DNA of 64,000 nt, taken from positions 203,152-267,151 of the forward strand of contig NZ_QKYV01000006.1 of assembly GCF_003253545.1 (NCBI RefSeq), in the 5' to 3' direction. The notes under the pieces are model-generated. The model was not told the origin of the DNA. It searched no databases and saw only the letters and a program-made list of their open reading frames with translations. This DNA is from Mesonia algae. Its GTDB lineage: Bacteria > Bacteroidota > Bacteroidia > Flavobacteriales > Flavobacteriaceae. The position numbers and the translations under genes were made by a program. Positions 34,608 through 44,449 of this stretch are shown here, in pieces. The first letter of the stretch is position 1, and every line of letters starts with the position of its first letter.

Positions 34608-35129
34608 CTACCAAATATCGCTTGCTTCCTTTTTTAAGTAAGCAATTCCCGTTTGGCTAGGAGAAGATTTATCTACTAACTCGCTTAGAATAAGCTCTCT
34701 TAATTTATCAGGATCGCTTACATTTTCACTCATATTTGTCTTACGAATAATCGCGATAGTTGAGTTTTTGGTAGCTCGTATAGCATTCCAACATTCGGTG
34801 CTTACGTAAACTTGTTGAGCTAAATTATGTTCGAATTCTTGTTCTATATTTTGTATGAGCAAGTTTTCGTAATCGTGTTTATTATCGTTATAAGGTTTAA
34901 CTCTTATAAGTAGACTTCCAGGATCTATTCGTTCTAAAAATAAAGTCATTCTTTCTATAGCTTGAAGCCTTAACGGAAGTGATTGTTTACTGTTTTCTAC
35001 TCTTAATTTAAAAATCCTACGTTTCTGTTCATTTTCAAAATATGAGTTGAAAAAGAAATAAGCCACTAGAGCAACAACAATTGCAGGTAAAATATTAAAA
35101 ATGATTTGTAAAAAATTAATTTCTTCCAT
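34608..35129 (-). CDS. DUF7935-like membrane-anchored protein
   Basis: 173 residues with one N-terminal transmembrane helix (IIFNILPAIVVALVAYFFFNSYF) followed by a soluble helical domain beginning ENEQKRRIFKLRVENSKQSLPLRLQAIERMTLFLERIDP. This layout matches a Bacteroidota-specific family of unknown function. It lies 18 bases downstream of the FMN-binding glutamate-synthase-like gene on the same strand, and both have N-terminal membrane anchors. Confidence 0.78.
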   Translation of the reverse strand: MEEINFLQIIFNILPAIVVALVAYFFFNSYFENEQKRRIFKLRVENSKQSLPLRLQAIERMTLFLERIDPGSLLIRVKPYNDNKHDYENLLIQNIEQEFEHNLAQQVYVSTECWNAIRATKNSTIAIIRKTNMSENVSDPDKLRELILSELVDKSSPSQTGIAYLKKEASDIW

Positions 35130-35147
35130 AATGGTTTTTAAGATGAA

Positions 35148-36752
35148 TTAGTATCGAACTTTATCAAGTTCTATAGATTTTTCTGAGGTTTTTCTTTTAT
35201 AATTTCCGCCAAGATACTCACATTTTTGTAAAGAACGAACTCCCTCAAAAGGAACTTTTACTTTGTGATATTCATACGAGTCGGCCAATGTTTTTGTAAA
35301 ATCTTGATCTCCAAGATTTACGTTTACATCATCCATAGTAAATTGACAAGGATGCTCGTATCCACAAGCGTGAGTAATTTCAATAAACTCTTTACGGAAA
35401 TTTCTAAAGTACATATTAGTTCTCACCGCTTTATCATCTACATTAATTCCGCGTTGTAACCATTTGTTTTGAGTTGCTATTCCGGTTGGACAAGTATTGG
35501 TATGACAAGATTGGGCTTGTATACACCCTATACTCATCATCGCTTCTCGAGCTACATTAATTACGTCTGCTCCCATAGAGAAAGCCATAGCAGCTTGTGA
35601 AGGAAAACCTAATTTACCGCTACCTATAAAAACAATTTGTTCAGTTAAATCATAAGTTTTAAAAATCTTATATATTTTTTGAAAACCATATGTCCAAGGG
35701 ACAGCCACATGATCGGCGAAACTCGGAGGAGCAGCACCAGTACCACCTTCGCCACCATCTATAGAAATAAAATCAGGTCCGCGATTAGTATCTTTCATCT
35801 TCTTTGCTAATTCTTGCCACTGTTGTGTTTTCCCAATGGCAGCTTTAACTCCTACAGGAAGACCGGTTTTATCTGCAATCTCTTCTATAAAATTAATCAT
35901 CTCATCTATACCATCAAACGCAGTATGATAAGGAGGTGAAATAACATCTTTACCCATGGGTACGTGACGAATCTTTGAAATTTCTTCAGTAATTTTAGAA
36001 GCAGGAAGAACACCTCCTTTTCCTGGTTTCGCACCTTGCGAAAGTTTAACTTCAATAGCTTTAAGGGTGGGAGTTTCTTCGACTAATTTAATTAGTTTTT
36101 CTATAGAAAAACTTCCATCGTCATTACGCATTCCAAAGTAACCTGTACCTATTTGTAGGATTAAATCTCCACCATTCTTATGATAGGAAGAAATACCACC
36201 TTCTCCAGTATTATGATAGGCATTGGCTAGTTTGGCTCCTTTATTTAGAGATGCAATTGCTCTGGCAGAAAGACTACCAAAACTCATAGCAGAAACATTA
36301 ATAACCGAAGCCGGACGATAAGGTTTTCTTCTTTTGTGGTGTAAGCCCATTACTTTTGCACAGGGCAAAAAATAAGGGTCGTTAATATTAGGGTGGTTAA
36401 CTCCCATCTTATATGGAGTCATTGCATTATTAATAAAAATATAATTATTTTGATAAATATCTCTATCGGTACCAAAGCCTTCGTAGTTGTTTTGGTTTTT
36501 TGCCGATGCATAAACCCAGCCTCGTTGTATTCTGTCAAAAGGTAATTCTTCTCTATTATTAGCGACAATGTACTGCCTCAATTCGGGTCCTATACTCTCT
36601 AACATATATCGAAAATGTCCTACTACGGGAAAATTTCGTGTAATTATATGTTTTTTATTAAAAAAAATATCTCTTATAGCAATTACTACAATAGCAATGA
36701 TAACCCATTGCCACCAGGTTATTCTAGCTAAAAAATCCAATACGGTATTCAT
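35148..36752 (-). CDS. FMN-binding glutamate synthase family protein (GltB-domain, membrane-anchored)
   Basis: 534 residues. N-terminal single membrane helix (WWQWVIIAIVVIAIRDIFF), then the glutamate-synthase FMN barrel: NVSAMSFGSLSARAIASLNKGA, VKLSQGAKPGKGGVLP, SIDGGEGGTGAAPPSFAD, and the iron-sulfur-type Cys cluster CIQAQSCHTNTCPTGIATQ. There is no glutaminase domain, so it is not a complete glutamate synthase; the electron donor and true reaction are not known for this subfamily. The ATG at 36752 directly precedes the hydrophobic anchor. Confidence 0.93.
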   Translation of the reverse strand: MNTVLDFLARITWWQWVIIAIVVIAIRDIFFNKKHIITRNFPVVGHFRYMLESIGPELRQYIVANNREELPFDRIQRGWVYASAKNQNNYEGFGTDRDIYQNNYIFINNAMTPYKMGVNHPNINDPYFLPCAKVMGLHHKRRKPYRPASVINVSAMSFGSLSARAIASLNKGAKLANAYHNTGEGGISSYHKNGGDLILQIGTGYFGMRNDDGSFSIEKLIKLVEETPTLKAIEVKLSQGAKPGKGGVLPASKITEEISKIRHVPMGKDVISPPYHTAFDGIDEMINFIEEIADKTGLPVGVKAAIGKTQQWQELAKKMKDTNRGPDFISIDGGEGGTGAAPPSFADHVAVPWTYGFQKIYKIFKTYDLTEQIVFIGSGKLGFPSQAAMAFSMGADVINVAREAMMSIGCIQAQSCHTNTCPTGIATQNKWLQRGINVDDKAVRTNMYFRNFRKEFIEITHACGYEHPCQFTMDDVNVNLGDQDFTKTLADSYEYHKVKVPFEGVRSLQKCEYLGGNYKRKTSEKSIELDKVRY

Positions 36753-36918
36753 AAATATTTACATTTCTAAATAAGAGACTAAGGTATTTAAAATATATGT
36801 AAAGAAGTAAGGTTTTAACCATTCCTATAGATTTATAATCTATTGTTTATAAGTTAAGCCTAAAAGCAGAATATTTTTTTTAATTTTTGGTAAATTCACG
36901 CTCTTAAAAGCTATTACT

Positions 36919-39243
36919 TTGGAAAATTACTTAGCCGAACTTAATGATGCACAACGTGCGCCTGTATTACAAAAAGATGGTCCTATGATTGTCATTGCTG
37001 GTGCAGGATCTGGTAAAACGAGAGTGCTTACTTATAGAATTGCATATTTAATGAGTAAAGGGGTAGATCCTTTTAATATTCTATCTCTAACCTTCACCAA
37101 TAAAGCGGCTCGTGAGATGAAAAGCCGTATATCAAAAATTGTGGGAAGCAGTGAGGCCAAAAATTTGTGGATGGGTACGTTCCATTCTATTTTTGCAAAA
37201 ATTTTACGCTTTGAAGCAGACAAGCTGGGTTACCCTTCTAATTTTACCATTTACGATACACAAGATTCCCAGCGCCTTATTTCTGCTATTATAAAAGAGT
37301 TGGGTCTAGATAAAGATGTTTATAAATATAAGCAGGTATATTCTAAAATCTCTTCCTATAAAAACAGTTTAATTACTGTTAAGGCTTATTTTCAAAATGG
37401 TGAATTACAAGAGGCAGATGCTATGGCGAAAAGACCTCGTTTGGGAGAAATTTACCAACATTATGTAGATAGATGTTTTAAAGCGGGAGCTATGGATTTT
37501 GATGACTTACTCCTTAAAACCAATGAGCTTATTACTCGTTTTCCCGAAGTTTTAGCCAAGTACCAAAATAGATTTAGGTACATTTTGGTAGATGAGTACC
37601 AAGATACTAACCACTCGCAATATCTAATTGTACGTGCTTTGAGTGATAAATTTCAAAATATATGTGTAGTAGGAGATGATGCTCAAAGTATTTACGCTTT
37701 TCGCGGAGCCAATATCAATAACATTCTCAATTTTCAGCGAGATTATGATAATGTAGAAATGTACAGGTTAGAGCAAAATTATCGCTCTACCAAAAATATA
37801 GTTGAAGCCGCCAATTCTATCATTGATAAAAACAAAACAAAATTAGAGAAGGTGGTATGGACAGCCAATGATGAAGGACCTAAAATCATCGTGAATCGTC
37901 TATTAACCGATGGGGAAGAAGGACGTTATGTAGCAAGTTCTATTTTTGAAAATAGAATGGAACACCAAATGAAAAATGGTGATTTTGCTATTTTATATAG
38001 AACTAATGCACAAAGTAGAGCCATGGAGGATGCTTTACGGAAAAGAGATATTCCTTATCGAATTTTTGGAGGCCTTTCTTTTTACCAACGTAAAGAAATT
38101 AAAGACGTCTTGTCCTATTTACGTTTACTGGTTAATCCCAAAGATGAGGAGGCATTAAAACGTGTCATCAATTACCCAGCAAGAGGGATTGGTGCCACCA
38201 CGATGGATAAATTGGTTTTAGCAGCTAATCATTATAAGCGTTCTATATTCGAAGTGATAGATAATATCTCTAAAATAGACCTTAAAATTAACAGCGGAAC
38301 GAGAAACAAGCTTACCAATTTTGCTAATATGATCAAGAGTTTTCAGGTCATGGCGCAAAAAGAAGACGCTTTTAGTGTAGCTGAAGCTATAGCAAAAAAA
38401 ACAGGGTTAATTCAAGAACTTAAAAAAGACGGAACGCCAGAGGGAATAGCTCGTATAGAAAATATTGAAGAGCTCCTTAACGGAATAAAAGATTTTGTTG
38501 AAGAACAAAAAGAGCTTGCTGATGCTGAAGGTTCTTTAGCCGAATTCTTAGAGGATGTAGCCCTTGCTACCGATATGGATAAGGCAACCGAAGATGAAGA
38601 TAGAGTAGCACTAATGACCATACATTTAGCAAAAGGTTTAGAGTATCCTTATGTTTATATAGTAGGTTTAGAAGAAGATTTATTTCCTTCGGGGATGAGT
38701 ATGAATACTAGATCTGAGCTAGAGGAGGAGAGAAGACTTTTTTATGTAGCCTTAACCAGAGCCGAAAAGAAAGCTTATTTAACTTACACTCAGTCTCGAT
38801 ACCGTTGGGGAAAACTTATAGATGCTGAGCCTAGCCGTTTTATAGAGGAAATTGACGATCAGTATAAAGAATACATGATTCCTCAAGATGATTATAAATA
38901 TAAGCCTCTTATAGATTCCGATGTCTTTGGGGAGGTAGATAAGAGTAGATTAAGACAAACTAAACCTAAAAAAGGAACACCTCCTTTAGCTCATAAACCT
39001 AGTGAAGAGCAATTAAGGAAGTTAAGAAAATTACGCCCCGAGAGCAGTGCTAATTCCGCGAAAGCGTCATCTGAAGCCTTGAAATTAGAAACTGGACAAA
39101 TGGTGGAACATATGCGTTTTGGAAAAGGAACCATTATTGGAATAGAGGGAGTAGGCCAAGATAAGAAAGCAGAAATCGATTTTGAAAATGGAGGATTAAA
39201 AAAATTGTTATTGAGATTTGCTAAATTAAAATTACTCTCTTAA
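36919..39243 (+). CDS. UvrD/PcrA-type superfamily 1 DNA helicase
   Basis: 774 residues. Walker A GAGSGKT at 28-34, TFTNKAAREM (Ia), LVDEYQDTN (II), VVGDDAQSIYAFRGA (III), LEQNYRST (IV), TIHLAKGLEYPYV (V), VALTRAEKKAYL (VI), and a C-terminal tail ending in a PcrA-like KKLLLRFAKLKLL segment. ATP-dependent 3'-5' helicase in repair and fork maintenance. The start is TTG at 36919 (MENYLAELNDAQRAP), chosen because it gives the family N-terminus and the next ATG lies just before the Walker A motif. Confidence 0.94.
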   Translation: MENYLAELNDAQRAPVLQKDGPMIVIAGAGSGKTRVLTYRIAYLMSKGVDPFNILSLTFTNKAAREMKSRISKIVGSSEAKNLWMGTFHSIFAKILRFEADKLGYPSNFTIYDTQDSQRLISAIIKELGLDKDVYKYKQVYSKISSYKNSLITVKAYFQNGELQEADAMAKRPRLGEIYQHYVDRCFKAGAMDFDDLLLKTNELITRFPEVLAKYQNRFRYILVDEYQDTNHSQYLIVRALSDKFQNICVVGDDAQSIYAFRGANINNILNFQRDYDNVEMYRLEQNYRSTKNIVEAANSIIDKNKTKLEKVVWTANDEGPKIIVNRLLTDGEEGRYVASSIFENRMEHQMKNGDFAILYRTNAQSRAMEDALRKRDIPYRIFGGLSFYQRKEIKDVLSYLRLLVNPKDEEALKRVINYPARGIGATTMDKLVLAANHYKRSIFEVIDNISKIDLKINSGTRNKLTNFANMIKSFQVMAQKEDAFSVAEAIAKKTGLIQELKKDGTPEGIARIENIEELLNGIKDFVEEQKELADAEGSLAEFLEDVALATDMDKATEDEDRVALMTIHLAKGLEYPYVYIVGLEEDLFPSGMSMNTRSELEEERRLFYVALTRAEKKAYLTYTQSRYRWGKLIDAEPSRFIEEIDDQYKEYMIPQDDYKYKPLIDSDVFGEVDKSRLRQTKPKKGTPPLAHKPSEEQLRKLRKLRPESSANSAKASSEALKLETGQMVEHMRFGKGTIIGIEGVGQDKKAEIDFENGGLKKLLLRFAKLKLLS
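39054..39066 (-). repeat. dispersed 13-mer CGCTTNCGCGGAA, copy 4
   Basis: Exact match on the minus strand (central T), within the linker codons near the end of the helicase gene, reading S-A-K-A on the sense strand. Confidence 0.75.
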
Positions 39244-39299
39244 AGTTTTTTAAAATATACGTTTTACTAGTACCGACTTGTTTATCTTTAAAATAAAAA

Positions 39300-39509
39300 A
39301 TGATTAAAGAGGGTTCTAAAGTCAGTTGGAAATGGGGCAATGGTGAAGCTCAAGGAAAAGTTATAGAGACTTATACTAAAGAGGTTACTAAAACCATAAA
39401 AGGATCAGAAATCACTAGAAAAGGGGAGAAAGGTAATAAAGCGATTTTAATAGAACAAGATGACGGGAGTAAAGTTTTGAAGCTAGAAAGTGAAGTCGTT
39501 AAAGCTTAA
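39300..39509 (+). CDS. DUF2945 (Tudor-like) small protein
   Basis: 69 residues. KEGSKVSWKWGNGEAQGKVIE and the ending GSKVLKLESEVVKA match DUF2945, a small SH3/Tudor-like barrel family (hypervirulence-associated protein domain in fungi). No signal peptide. Function unknown. It lies 57 bases after the helicase and 62 before the Sua5-like gene. Confidence 0.85.
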   Translation: MIKEGSKVSWKWGNGEAQGKVIETYTKEVTKTIKGSEITRKGEKGNKAILIEQDDGSKVLKLESEVVKA

Positions 39510-39570
39510 ATAAAAGTGTTTAAAAGCAATTTTTTTTGGTAACTTATGCTTTCTTAAAAAATCATATTTT

Positions 39571-40188
39571 ATGGCTGAACTAATTAAAATTTACGAGGAA
39601 AACCCTTCTCCAAAAGAAATTCAAAAAATAGTAAATGTCCTTAAAAGCGGCGGACTTATAATTTATCCCACCGATACTGTATATGGATTAGGTTGTGATA
39701 TAACTAATAATACTGCTTTAGAAAAAATAGCTCAGATAAAAGGAGTGAAATTAGAAAAGGCTAATTTTTCTTTTATCGTTGAAGATTTAAGCAATTTATC
39801 TGAATATGCGAGCATCAACAATCAAAATTTTAAAATATTAAAACGTAACCTTCCCGGACCTTATACCTTTATTTTACCAGGAAGCAATAATTTACCATCG
39901 GTTTTTAAAAAGAAAAAAACGGTTGGAATAAGAGTGCCTAATAACAACATTAGTAAAGCTTTGGTAACTGCTTTAGGAAATCCTATTGTATCTACATCTA
40001 TCAAAGATGATGATGAGGTATTGGAATACACTACAGACCCTGAACTTATTGTTGAAAAATGGGGGAAATTAGTTGACGTAGTTATAGATGGTGGGTATGG
40101 AGATAATGTAGCTTCTACTATTATTGATCTCACCAATGGTGATCCAGAAGTTATTAGAGAAGGAAAAGGAGACTTATCCATATTTTAA
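39571..40188 (+). CDS. Sua5/YciO/YrdC-type L-threonylcarbamoyladenylate synthase family protein
   Basis: 205 residues. YPTDTVYGLGCDITN and IKGVKLEKANFSFIVEDLSNL match the YrdC-fold nucleotide-binding core; PGPYTFILPGS and VGIRVPNN complete it. Makes threonylcarbamoyl-AMP for the t6A37 tRNA modification, or is the YciO paralogue whose activity is weaker; YciO-like length and the absent C-terminal Sua5 domain make YciO likely. Ends at a strong bidirectional terminator. Confidence 0.88.
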   Translation: MAELIKIYEENPSPKEIQKIVNVLKSGGLIIYPTDTVYGLGCDITNNTALEKIAQIKGVKLEKANFSFIVEDLSNLSEYASINNQNFKILKRNLPGPYTFILPGSNNLPSVFKKKKTVGIRVPNNNISKALVTALGNPIVSTSIKDDDEVLEYTTDPELIVEKWGKLVDVVIDGGYGDNVASTIIDLTNGDPEVIREGKGDLSIF

Positions 40189-40202
40189 GCCTCTTAAAAA
40201 TA

Positions 40203-40241
40203 AAATAAAAGATAACGCTTATAAAGCGTTATCTTTTATTT
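40203..40241. terminator. bidirectional terminator between the Sua5-like gene and acs
   Basis: Perfect 18-bp inverted repeat (40203-40220 / 40224-40241) with AAAGATAACGCTT core and a 3-base loop, A-rich on the left and T-rich on the right. The right arm reaches into the last codons of acs, whose stop is within the hairpin. Confidence 0.85.
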
Positions 40242-42126
40242 CTTGAACTACATCTGGATTCAAAAGAGTAGAGATATCACCTAAATTGTCGGTGTCTTTT
40301 GATGCAATTTTCCTGAGTATTCTTCTCATTATCTTACCACTTCTTGTTTTAGGTAAGTTATTTACAAACTGAATTTTATCGGGTTTAGCAATTGCGCCAA
40401 CTTGCTTGGTAATCTCTGCTAAAATTTCCTTTTTTAGAATATCGGAAGCTTCTATGTTATCTTGTAAAATTACAAAAGCATATAAAGCATTTCCTTTTAT
40501 ATCGTGCGGAAAACCAACTATAGCACTTTCTGAAACCATTTCGTGCTCATTAATAGCATTTTCTATAGGAGCAGTTCCTAAATTGTGACCAGAGACTATG
40601 ACCACATCATCAACTCTTCCTGTAATTCTATAATTTGCTGTTGCATCACGGTATGCACCGTCTCCAGTAAAATACATATTTTTATATGCTGAAAAATAGG
40701 TGTTTTTATAACGTTCGTGGTCATTCCAAATAGTTCTTGCCATTGCGGGCCAAGGAGCTTTTATGGCTAACCTTCCGTCAGCTTTTTGCCCGTTAAACTC
40801 TATTTCTTCTCCATTTTCATCCATTAAAGCAGGTTGAACTCCCGGTAGAGGTAAAGTTGCGAAAGCGGGTCTTGTGGCTGTAACTCCTGCCAGAGGAGAA
40901 ATCATAATAGATCCTGTTTCAGTTTGCCACCAAGTATCTACAATCGGGCATTTTGTTTTCCCTATATTATCGTTATACCAATGCCAAGCTTCTTCATTTA
41001 TTGGTTCTCCTACGCTTCCTAATACTTTTAAAGAACTTAAGTCATGTGCTTCTACTAAGGAAAGTGGTTTTTTAGCAAGAGCTCTTATAGCGGTAGGTGC
41101 CGTGTAGAAATGAGTGATTTTAAACTTTTCAATGATTTCCCAAAACCTTCCACAGTCAGGATAACTAGGAACGCCTTCAAACATAACCGTTGTAGCTCCA
41201 GATGCTAAAGGACCATATATAATATAAGAGTGTCCCGTTATCCAACCAATATCTGCCGTGCACCAATAAATGGAATCTTCTTCAGGTTGGAAAACATTTT
41301 GAAAACTATAAGCAGTTCCTACCATATAACCTCCAGTAGTATGAACCATTCCTTTAGGTTTCCCCGTGGAACCAGATGTATATAATATGAATAAAGGATC
41401 TTCTGCATCCATCTCTTCTAGATCACATTCCGCGTAAGCGTCTTGAAGTTCATCGAACCAAAAAGTATCTCTTCCTTCTTTCATAGGGGTGGAATTGATG
41501 GTTCTACGATAAACAATTACATGTTCTATACTTGGAGTATTTTCCAAGGCTTCATCACATATTTTCTTTAGGTCAATAGACTTTGTACCTCTATAATAGT
41601 CATTTGCAGTGATAAGTAGTTTGCATTGAGAATCATTAACTCTATTGGCAATAGCTTTGCTAGAAAAACCAGCAAAAACTATAGAATGTATAGCTCCTAT
41701 TCTTGCACAAGCTAACATAGCGATGCTAAGTTCTGGAATCATAGGCATATAGATACAAACTCGATCTCCTTTTTTGATGCCTTTACGCTTTAAAACGTTG
41801 GCGAAATGACAAACTTTTACTAAAAGTTGTTTGTAGGTAATGGTTCTAGATTCTTCATTAGGATCATTGGGTTCCCAAATAATCGCATTTTTATTGGGAG
41901 TAGTAGCGGCATGTCTATCTAAACAATTTTCTGTTATGTTTAGTTTTCCTCCTTTAAACCATTTAATTTTTGGGATGCTAAAATCCCACTCTAACGTAGT
42001 GTCCCATTTTCGTTTCCACGAGAAATTATTAGCAACTTCGCTCCAAAATTCTTCGGGGTTTTCTACACTTCTTTTGTAGGTCTTTTTATATTCTGCGAAA
42101 GATTTTATTTGCAGATCATTTTTCAT
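40219..42126 (-). CDS. acs: acetate--CoA ligase (AMP-forming)
   Basis: 635 residues, the usual length. Activates acetate to acetyl-AMP then acetyl-CoA. Seen: ILYTSGSTGKPKGMVHTTGG (ATP loop), WWQTETGS, FTGDGAYRDATANYRITGRVDDVV, and the C-terminal NLPKTRSGKIMRRILRKIA with the Lys that is acetylated in regulated Acs enzymes. A sirtuin gene in this window could deacylate that Lys, which is an inference. It carries one copy of the dispersed 13-mer near codon 230. Confidence 0.96.
   Translation of the reverse strand: MKNDLQIKSFAEYKKTYKRSVENPEEFWSEVANNFSWKRKWDTTLEWDFSIPKIKWFKGGKLNITENCLDRHAATTPNKNAIIWEPNDPNEESRTITYKQLLVKVCHFANVLKRKGIKKGDRVCIYMPMIPELSIAMLACARIGAIHSIVFAGFSSKAIANRVNDSQCKLLITANDYYRGTKSIDLKKICDEALENTPSIEHVIVYRRTINSTPMKEGRDTFWFDELQDAYAECDLEEMDAEDPLFILYTSGSTGKPKGMVHTTGGYMVGTAYSFQNVFQPEEDSIYWCTADIGWITGHSYIIYGPLASGATTVMFEGVPSYPDCGRFWEIIEKFKITHFYTAPTAIRALAKKPLSLVEAHDLSSLKVLGSVGEPINEEAWHWYNDNIGKTKCPIVDTWWQTETGSIMISPLAGVTATRPAFATLPLPGVQPALMDENGEEIEFNGQKADGRLAIKAPWPAMARTIWNDHERYKNTYFSAYKNMYFTGDGAYRDATANYRITGRVDDVVIVSGHNLGTAPIENAINEHEMVSESAIVGFPHDIKGNALYAFVILQDNIEASDILKKEILAEITKQVGAIAKPDKIQFVNNLPKTRSGKIMRRILRKIASKDTDNLGDISTLLNPDVVQEIKDNAL
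41428..41440 (-). repeat. dispersed 13-mer CGCTTNCGCGGAA, copy 5
   Basis: Exact match on the minus strand with central A (CGCTTACGCGGAA), within acs, encoding A-Y-A-E in the GCT-TAC-GCG-GAA phase. Confidence 0.75.
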
Positions 42127-42212
42127 AGTTTTCTTAAATTTAGGTTGTTGATTTGGTATTTCCTAAATTTAAGAATAAGATATTAAGATGTTCTTAAAAT
42201 ATGCCGAAAAGT

Positions 42213-43127
42213 TTAAAATTTTTCACTTTCTGCCCAATTAAGAATTTCTTTTTCAGTCCATAAAAATGGAAAGAATTTTCTTTGTTGATATTTTGGATGT
42301 AAATATTTTTGCCAATTAGAACCTCCTGTAGCTGCTTTTTCTTCTCCTTTTTTGTTGAGGTAATGCTGAGCAGTATTTAAATGAATCATAGGCCATTTTA
42401 CATTATACAAATAATCCATATCTCGTAGGCCATTTATTAGTGCATCTGAAGGATTATCAATTTTTAAGAATTTTTCTGCCAAAGTATTTCCTTTCATCGC
42501 TTCTGCTAATTCTATAAAATCATTAAGATATTTATCTTCAAATGCTTTCAGCGTTAAACTCTTTTTTCCTGTTTTACGATTATGTCCCGCATCTTTCCAA
42601 TACACTTGGTCAAATAAATCTTCTACAGTAGGAATTTCAGGGAGACGTTCTTTTCCTTTGCTGTTGATGAGGTTTTCTACGGGAGTACAATAAATTTCTA
42701 AAAATCTAAATTGAGCACTTTGAAATCCGCTTGCGGGAGCTAAAGTAGATCTAAACGTATTGTAATCATCATAATCCATCCCGTAACGCATTACATCGAA
42801 AGAAGTCATTAGCATTTCGGTATATCGGTTTAACCGATTGACTTTATCTGCTAAAATTTCTTCAGCTAAGTCTTTAGAGGTAATTTGCTTTAACTCATGA
42901 ATCATAAGTTTTAATACAAGTTCTGTAACTTGATGATACATGATAAAGATTTCTTCATCTTCAAAATCTGTTCTTGGCTTTTGTAGAGAAAGCAAAGTAT
43001 CTACCTGAATGTAATCCCAGTAATTTATAGGTTTAGCTTGTAGCAAACCTTTTAAATAAGTATCGGGATTCTCTCCTAAGTTTTCGTACTTTTCATCAAT
43101 CTTGGCAAGAATTTCCTCTCTAGTCAT
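42213..43127 (-). CDS. kynA: tryptophan 2,3-dioxygenase family protein
   Basis: 304 residues. YHQVTELVLKLMIHEL is the haem-side helix with the catalytic-region His; FRSTLAPASGFQSAQFRFLEI matches the substrate pocket; TGGSNWQKYL near the C-terminus matches the family GG(S/T)-x-WL end. Opens tryptophan to N-formylkynurenine using a b-type haem. It lies 86 bases upstream of acs on the same strand. In combination with nadC (11.8 kb) it fits a kynurenine route to NAD, though the other steps are not in this window. Confidence 0.9.
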   Translation of the reverse strand: MTREEILAKIDEKYENLGENPDTYLKGLLQAKPINYWDYIQVDTLLSLQKPRTDFEDEEIFIMYHQVTELVLKLMIHELKQITSKDLAEEILADKVNRLNRYTEMLMTSFDVMRYGMDYDDYNTFRSTLAPASGFQSAQFRFLEIYCTPVENLINSKGKERLPEIPTVEDLFDQVYWKDAGHNRKTGKKSLTLKAFEDKYLNDFIELAEAMKGNTLAEKFLKIDNPSDALINGLRDMDYLYNVKWPMIHLNTAQHYLNKKGEEKAATGGSNWQKYLHPKYQQRKFFPFLWTEKEILNWAESEKF

Positions 43128-43289
43128 GGCTATAGATTAGTTTACAACAAAAATATTAAAATATACGTAGCAACAAATAGTTAATGCTTTTAATTGCTAT
43201 TCTTTATAATTATATAATAACTCTTCATCAAATTTATTGTTTTAAATAAATGAAACTTATTATTTTAGCCATTCAAAAAGTAAACAACC

Positions 43290-44264
43290 ATGGCAGAAGA
43301 AAATAAAATAGAAAGAATTAAATGTTTAATTATAGGATCTGGACCTGCAGGATACACTGCGGCTATTTATGCTGCTAGAGCAGATTTAAAACCTATTATG
43401 TACACAGGGATGGAGCCTGGTGGACAGCTAACTACTACTACAGAAGTAGATAATTTTCCCGGTTATCCAGAAGGGATTGATGGTCCTACTATGATGGTTC
43501 AGCTACAACAACAAGCAGAACGTTTTGGAACACAGGTTCGTATAGGAATGGTAACCGAAGTTCAGTTTAGTAAAGAAGTAGGTGGTATCCATAAAGCTTG
43601 CATAGATAATAAAACATGGGTTGAAGCTGAATCTGTCGTAATTTCTACGGGAGCAACCGCTAAATATTTAGGATTACCAAGCGAACAAAAACTACGAGGA
43701 GGAGGAGTTTCAGCTTGTGCTGTTTGTGATGGTTTTTTCTATAAAGGACAAGATGTAGCTATTGTTGGGGGAGGAGATACCGCCGCAGAAGAAGCAACTT
43801 ACTTGGCTAACATTTGTAACAAAGTTACGATGCTGGTAAGAAAAGATGAAATGAGAGCTTCTAAAGCTATGCAGCATCGTGTAACCTCTACTAAAAATAT
43901 AGATTTGCGTTATAATACAGTAGTAGACGAAGTATTAGGAGATCAAGTAGTTGATGGTTTGAGAATGATCAATAACGAAACGGGAGAAAAAGAGGAAATC
44001 GCCATTACAGGTCTTTTTATAGCCATAGGACACAAACCCAATACCGATGTTTTTAAAGGACAGTTAGATATGGACGATACAGGTTACCTTATTACTCAAG
44101 GTAAATCTACCAAAACTAATATACCGGGTGTTTTTGCTAGCGGAGATGTTCAAGATAAAGAATATAGACAAGCTGTTACCGCCGCAGGGACAGGTTGTAT
44201 GGCAGCATTAGATGCAGAACGTTATTTAGCAACTATAGAAAGTGAAGAAGAAGTTACCGCTTAA
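43290..44264 (+). CDS. trxB: thioredoxin-disulfide reductase
   Basis: 324 residues. FAD site GSGPAGYTAAIYAARA, redox CAVC (C143/C146) in SACAVCDGFF, NADPH site VGGGDTAAEEATYL, and C-terminal ASGDVQDKEYRQAVTAAGTG. Reduces thioredoxin using NADPH in the cytoplasm. Monocistronic: long upstream gap and a terminator directly after. Confidence 0.97.
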   Translation: MAEENKIERIKCLIIGSGPAGYTAAIYAARADLKPIMYTGMEPGGQLTTTTEVDNFPGYPEGIDGPTMMVQLQQQAERFGTQVRIGMVTEVQFSKEVGGIHKACIDNKTWVEAESVVISTGATAKYLGLPSEQKLRGGGVSACAVCDGFFYKGQDVAIVGGGDTAAEEATYLANICNKVTMLVRKDEMRASKAMQHRVTSTKNIDLRYNTVVDEVLGDQVVDGLRMINNETGEKEEIAITGLFIAIGHKPNTDVFKGQLDMDDTGYLITQGKSTKTNIPGVFASGDVQDKEYRQAVTAAGTGCMAALDAERYLATIESEEEVTA

Positions 44265-44284
44265 ATAATTGAGTTATTATATCG

Positions 44285-44323
44285 AAAAGCCTTGATGTGT
44301 TTACATATCAAGGCTTTTTTTTT
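44285..44323 (+). terminator. intrinsic terminator of trxB
   Basis: Hairpin AAGCCTTGATGTG / CATATCAAGGCTT followed by a nine-T run. Confidence 0.88.
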
Positions 44324-44449
44324 GATCCTTAAATTACATATAAAATTCAAAAATAAATGTTTCTTGGTGAAGTGGTTTTATTTATAAATCTTACTTTTAA
44401 ATGAAATCTTTTTTGATCACAAAGTTTAAACTGAACACTTTCAAAACTT

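Noticed and set aside
40203..40241. Long palindrome as an operator
   Set aside because: It sits between two convergent genes with A- and T-runs on its sides, so a bidirectional terminator explains it fully.
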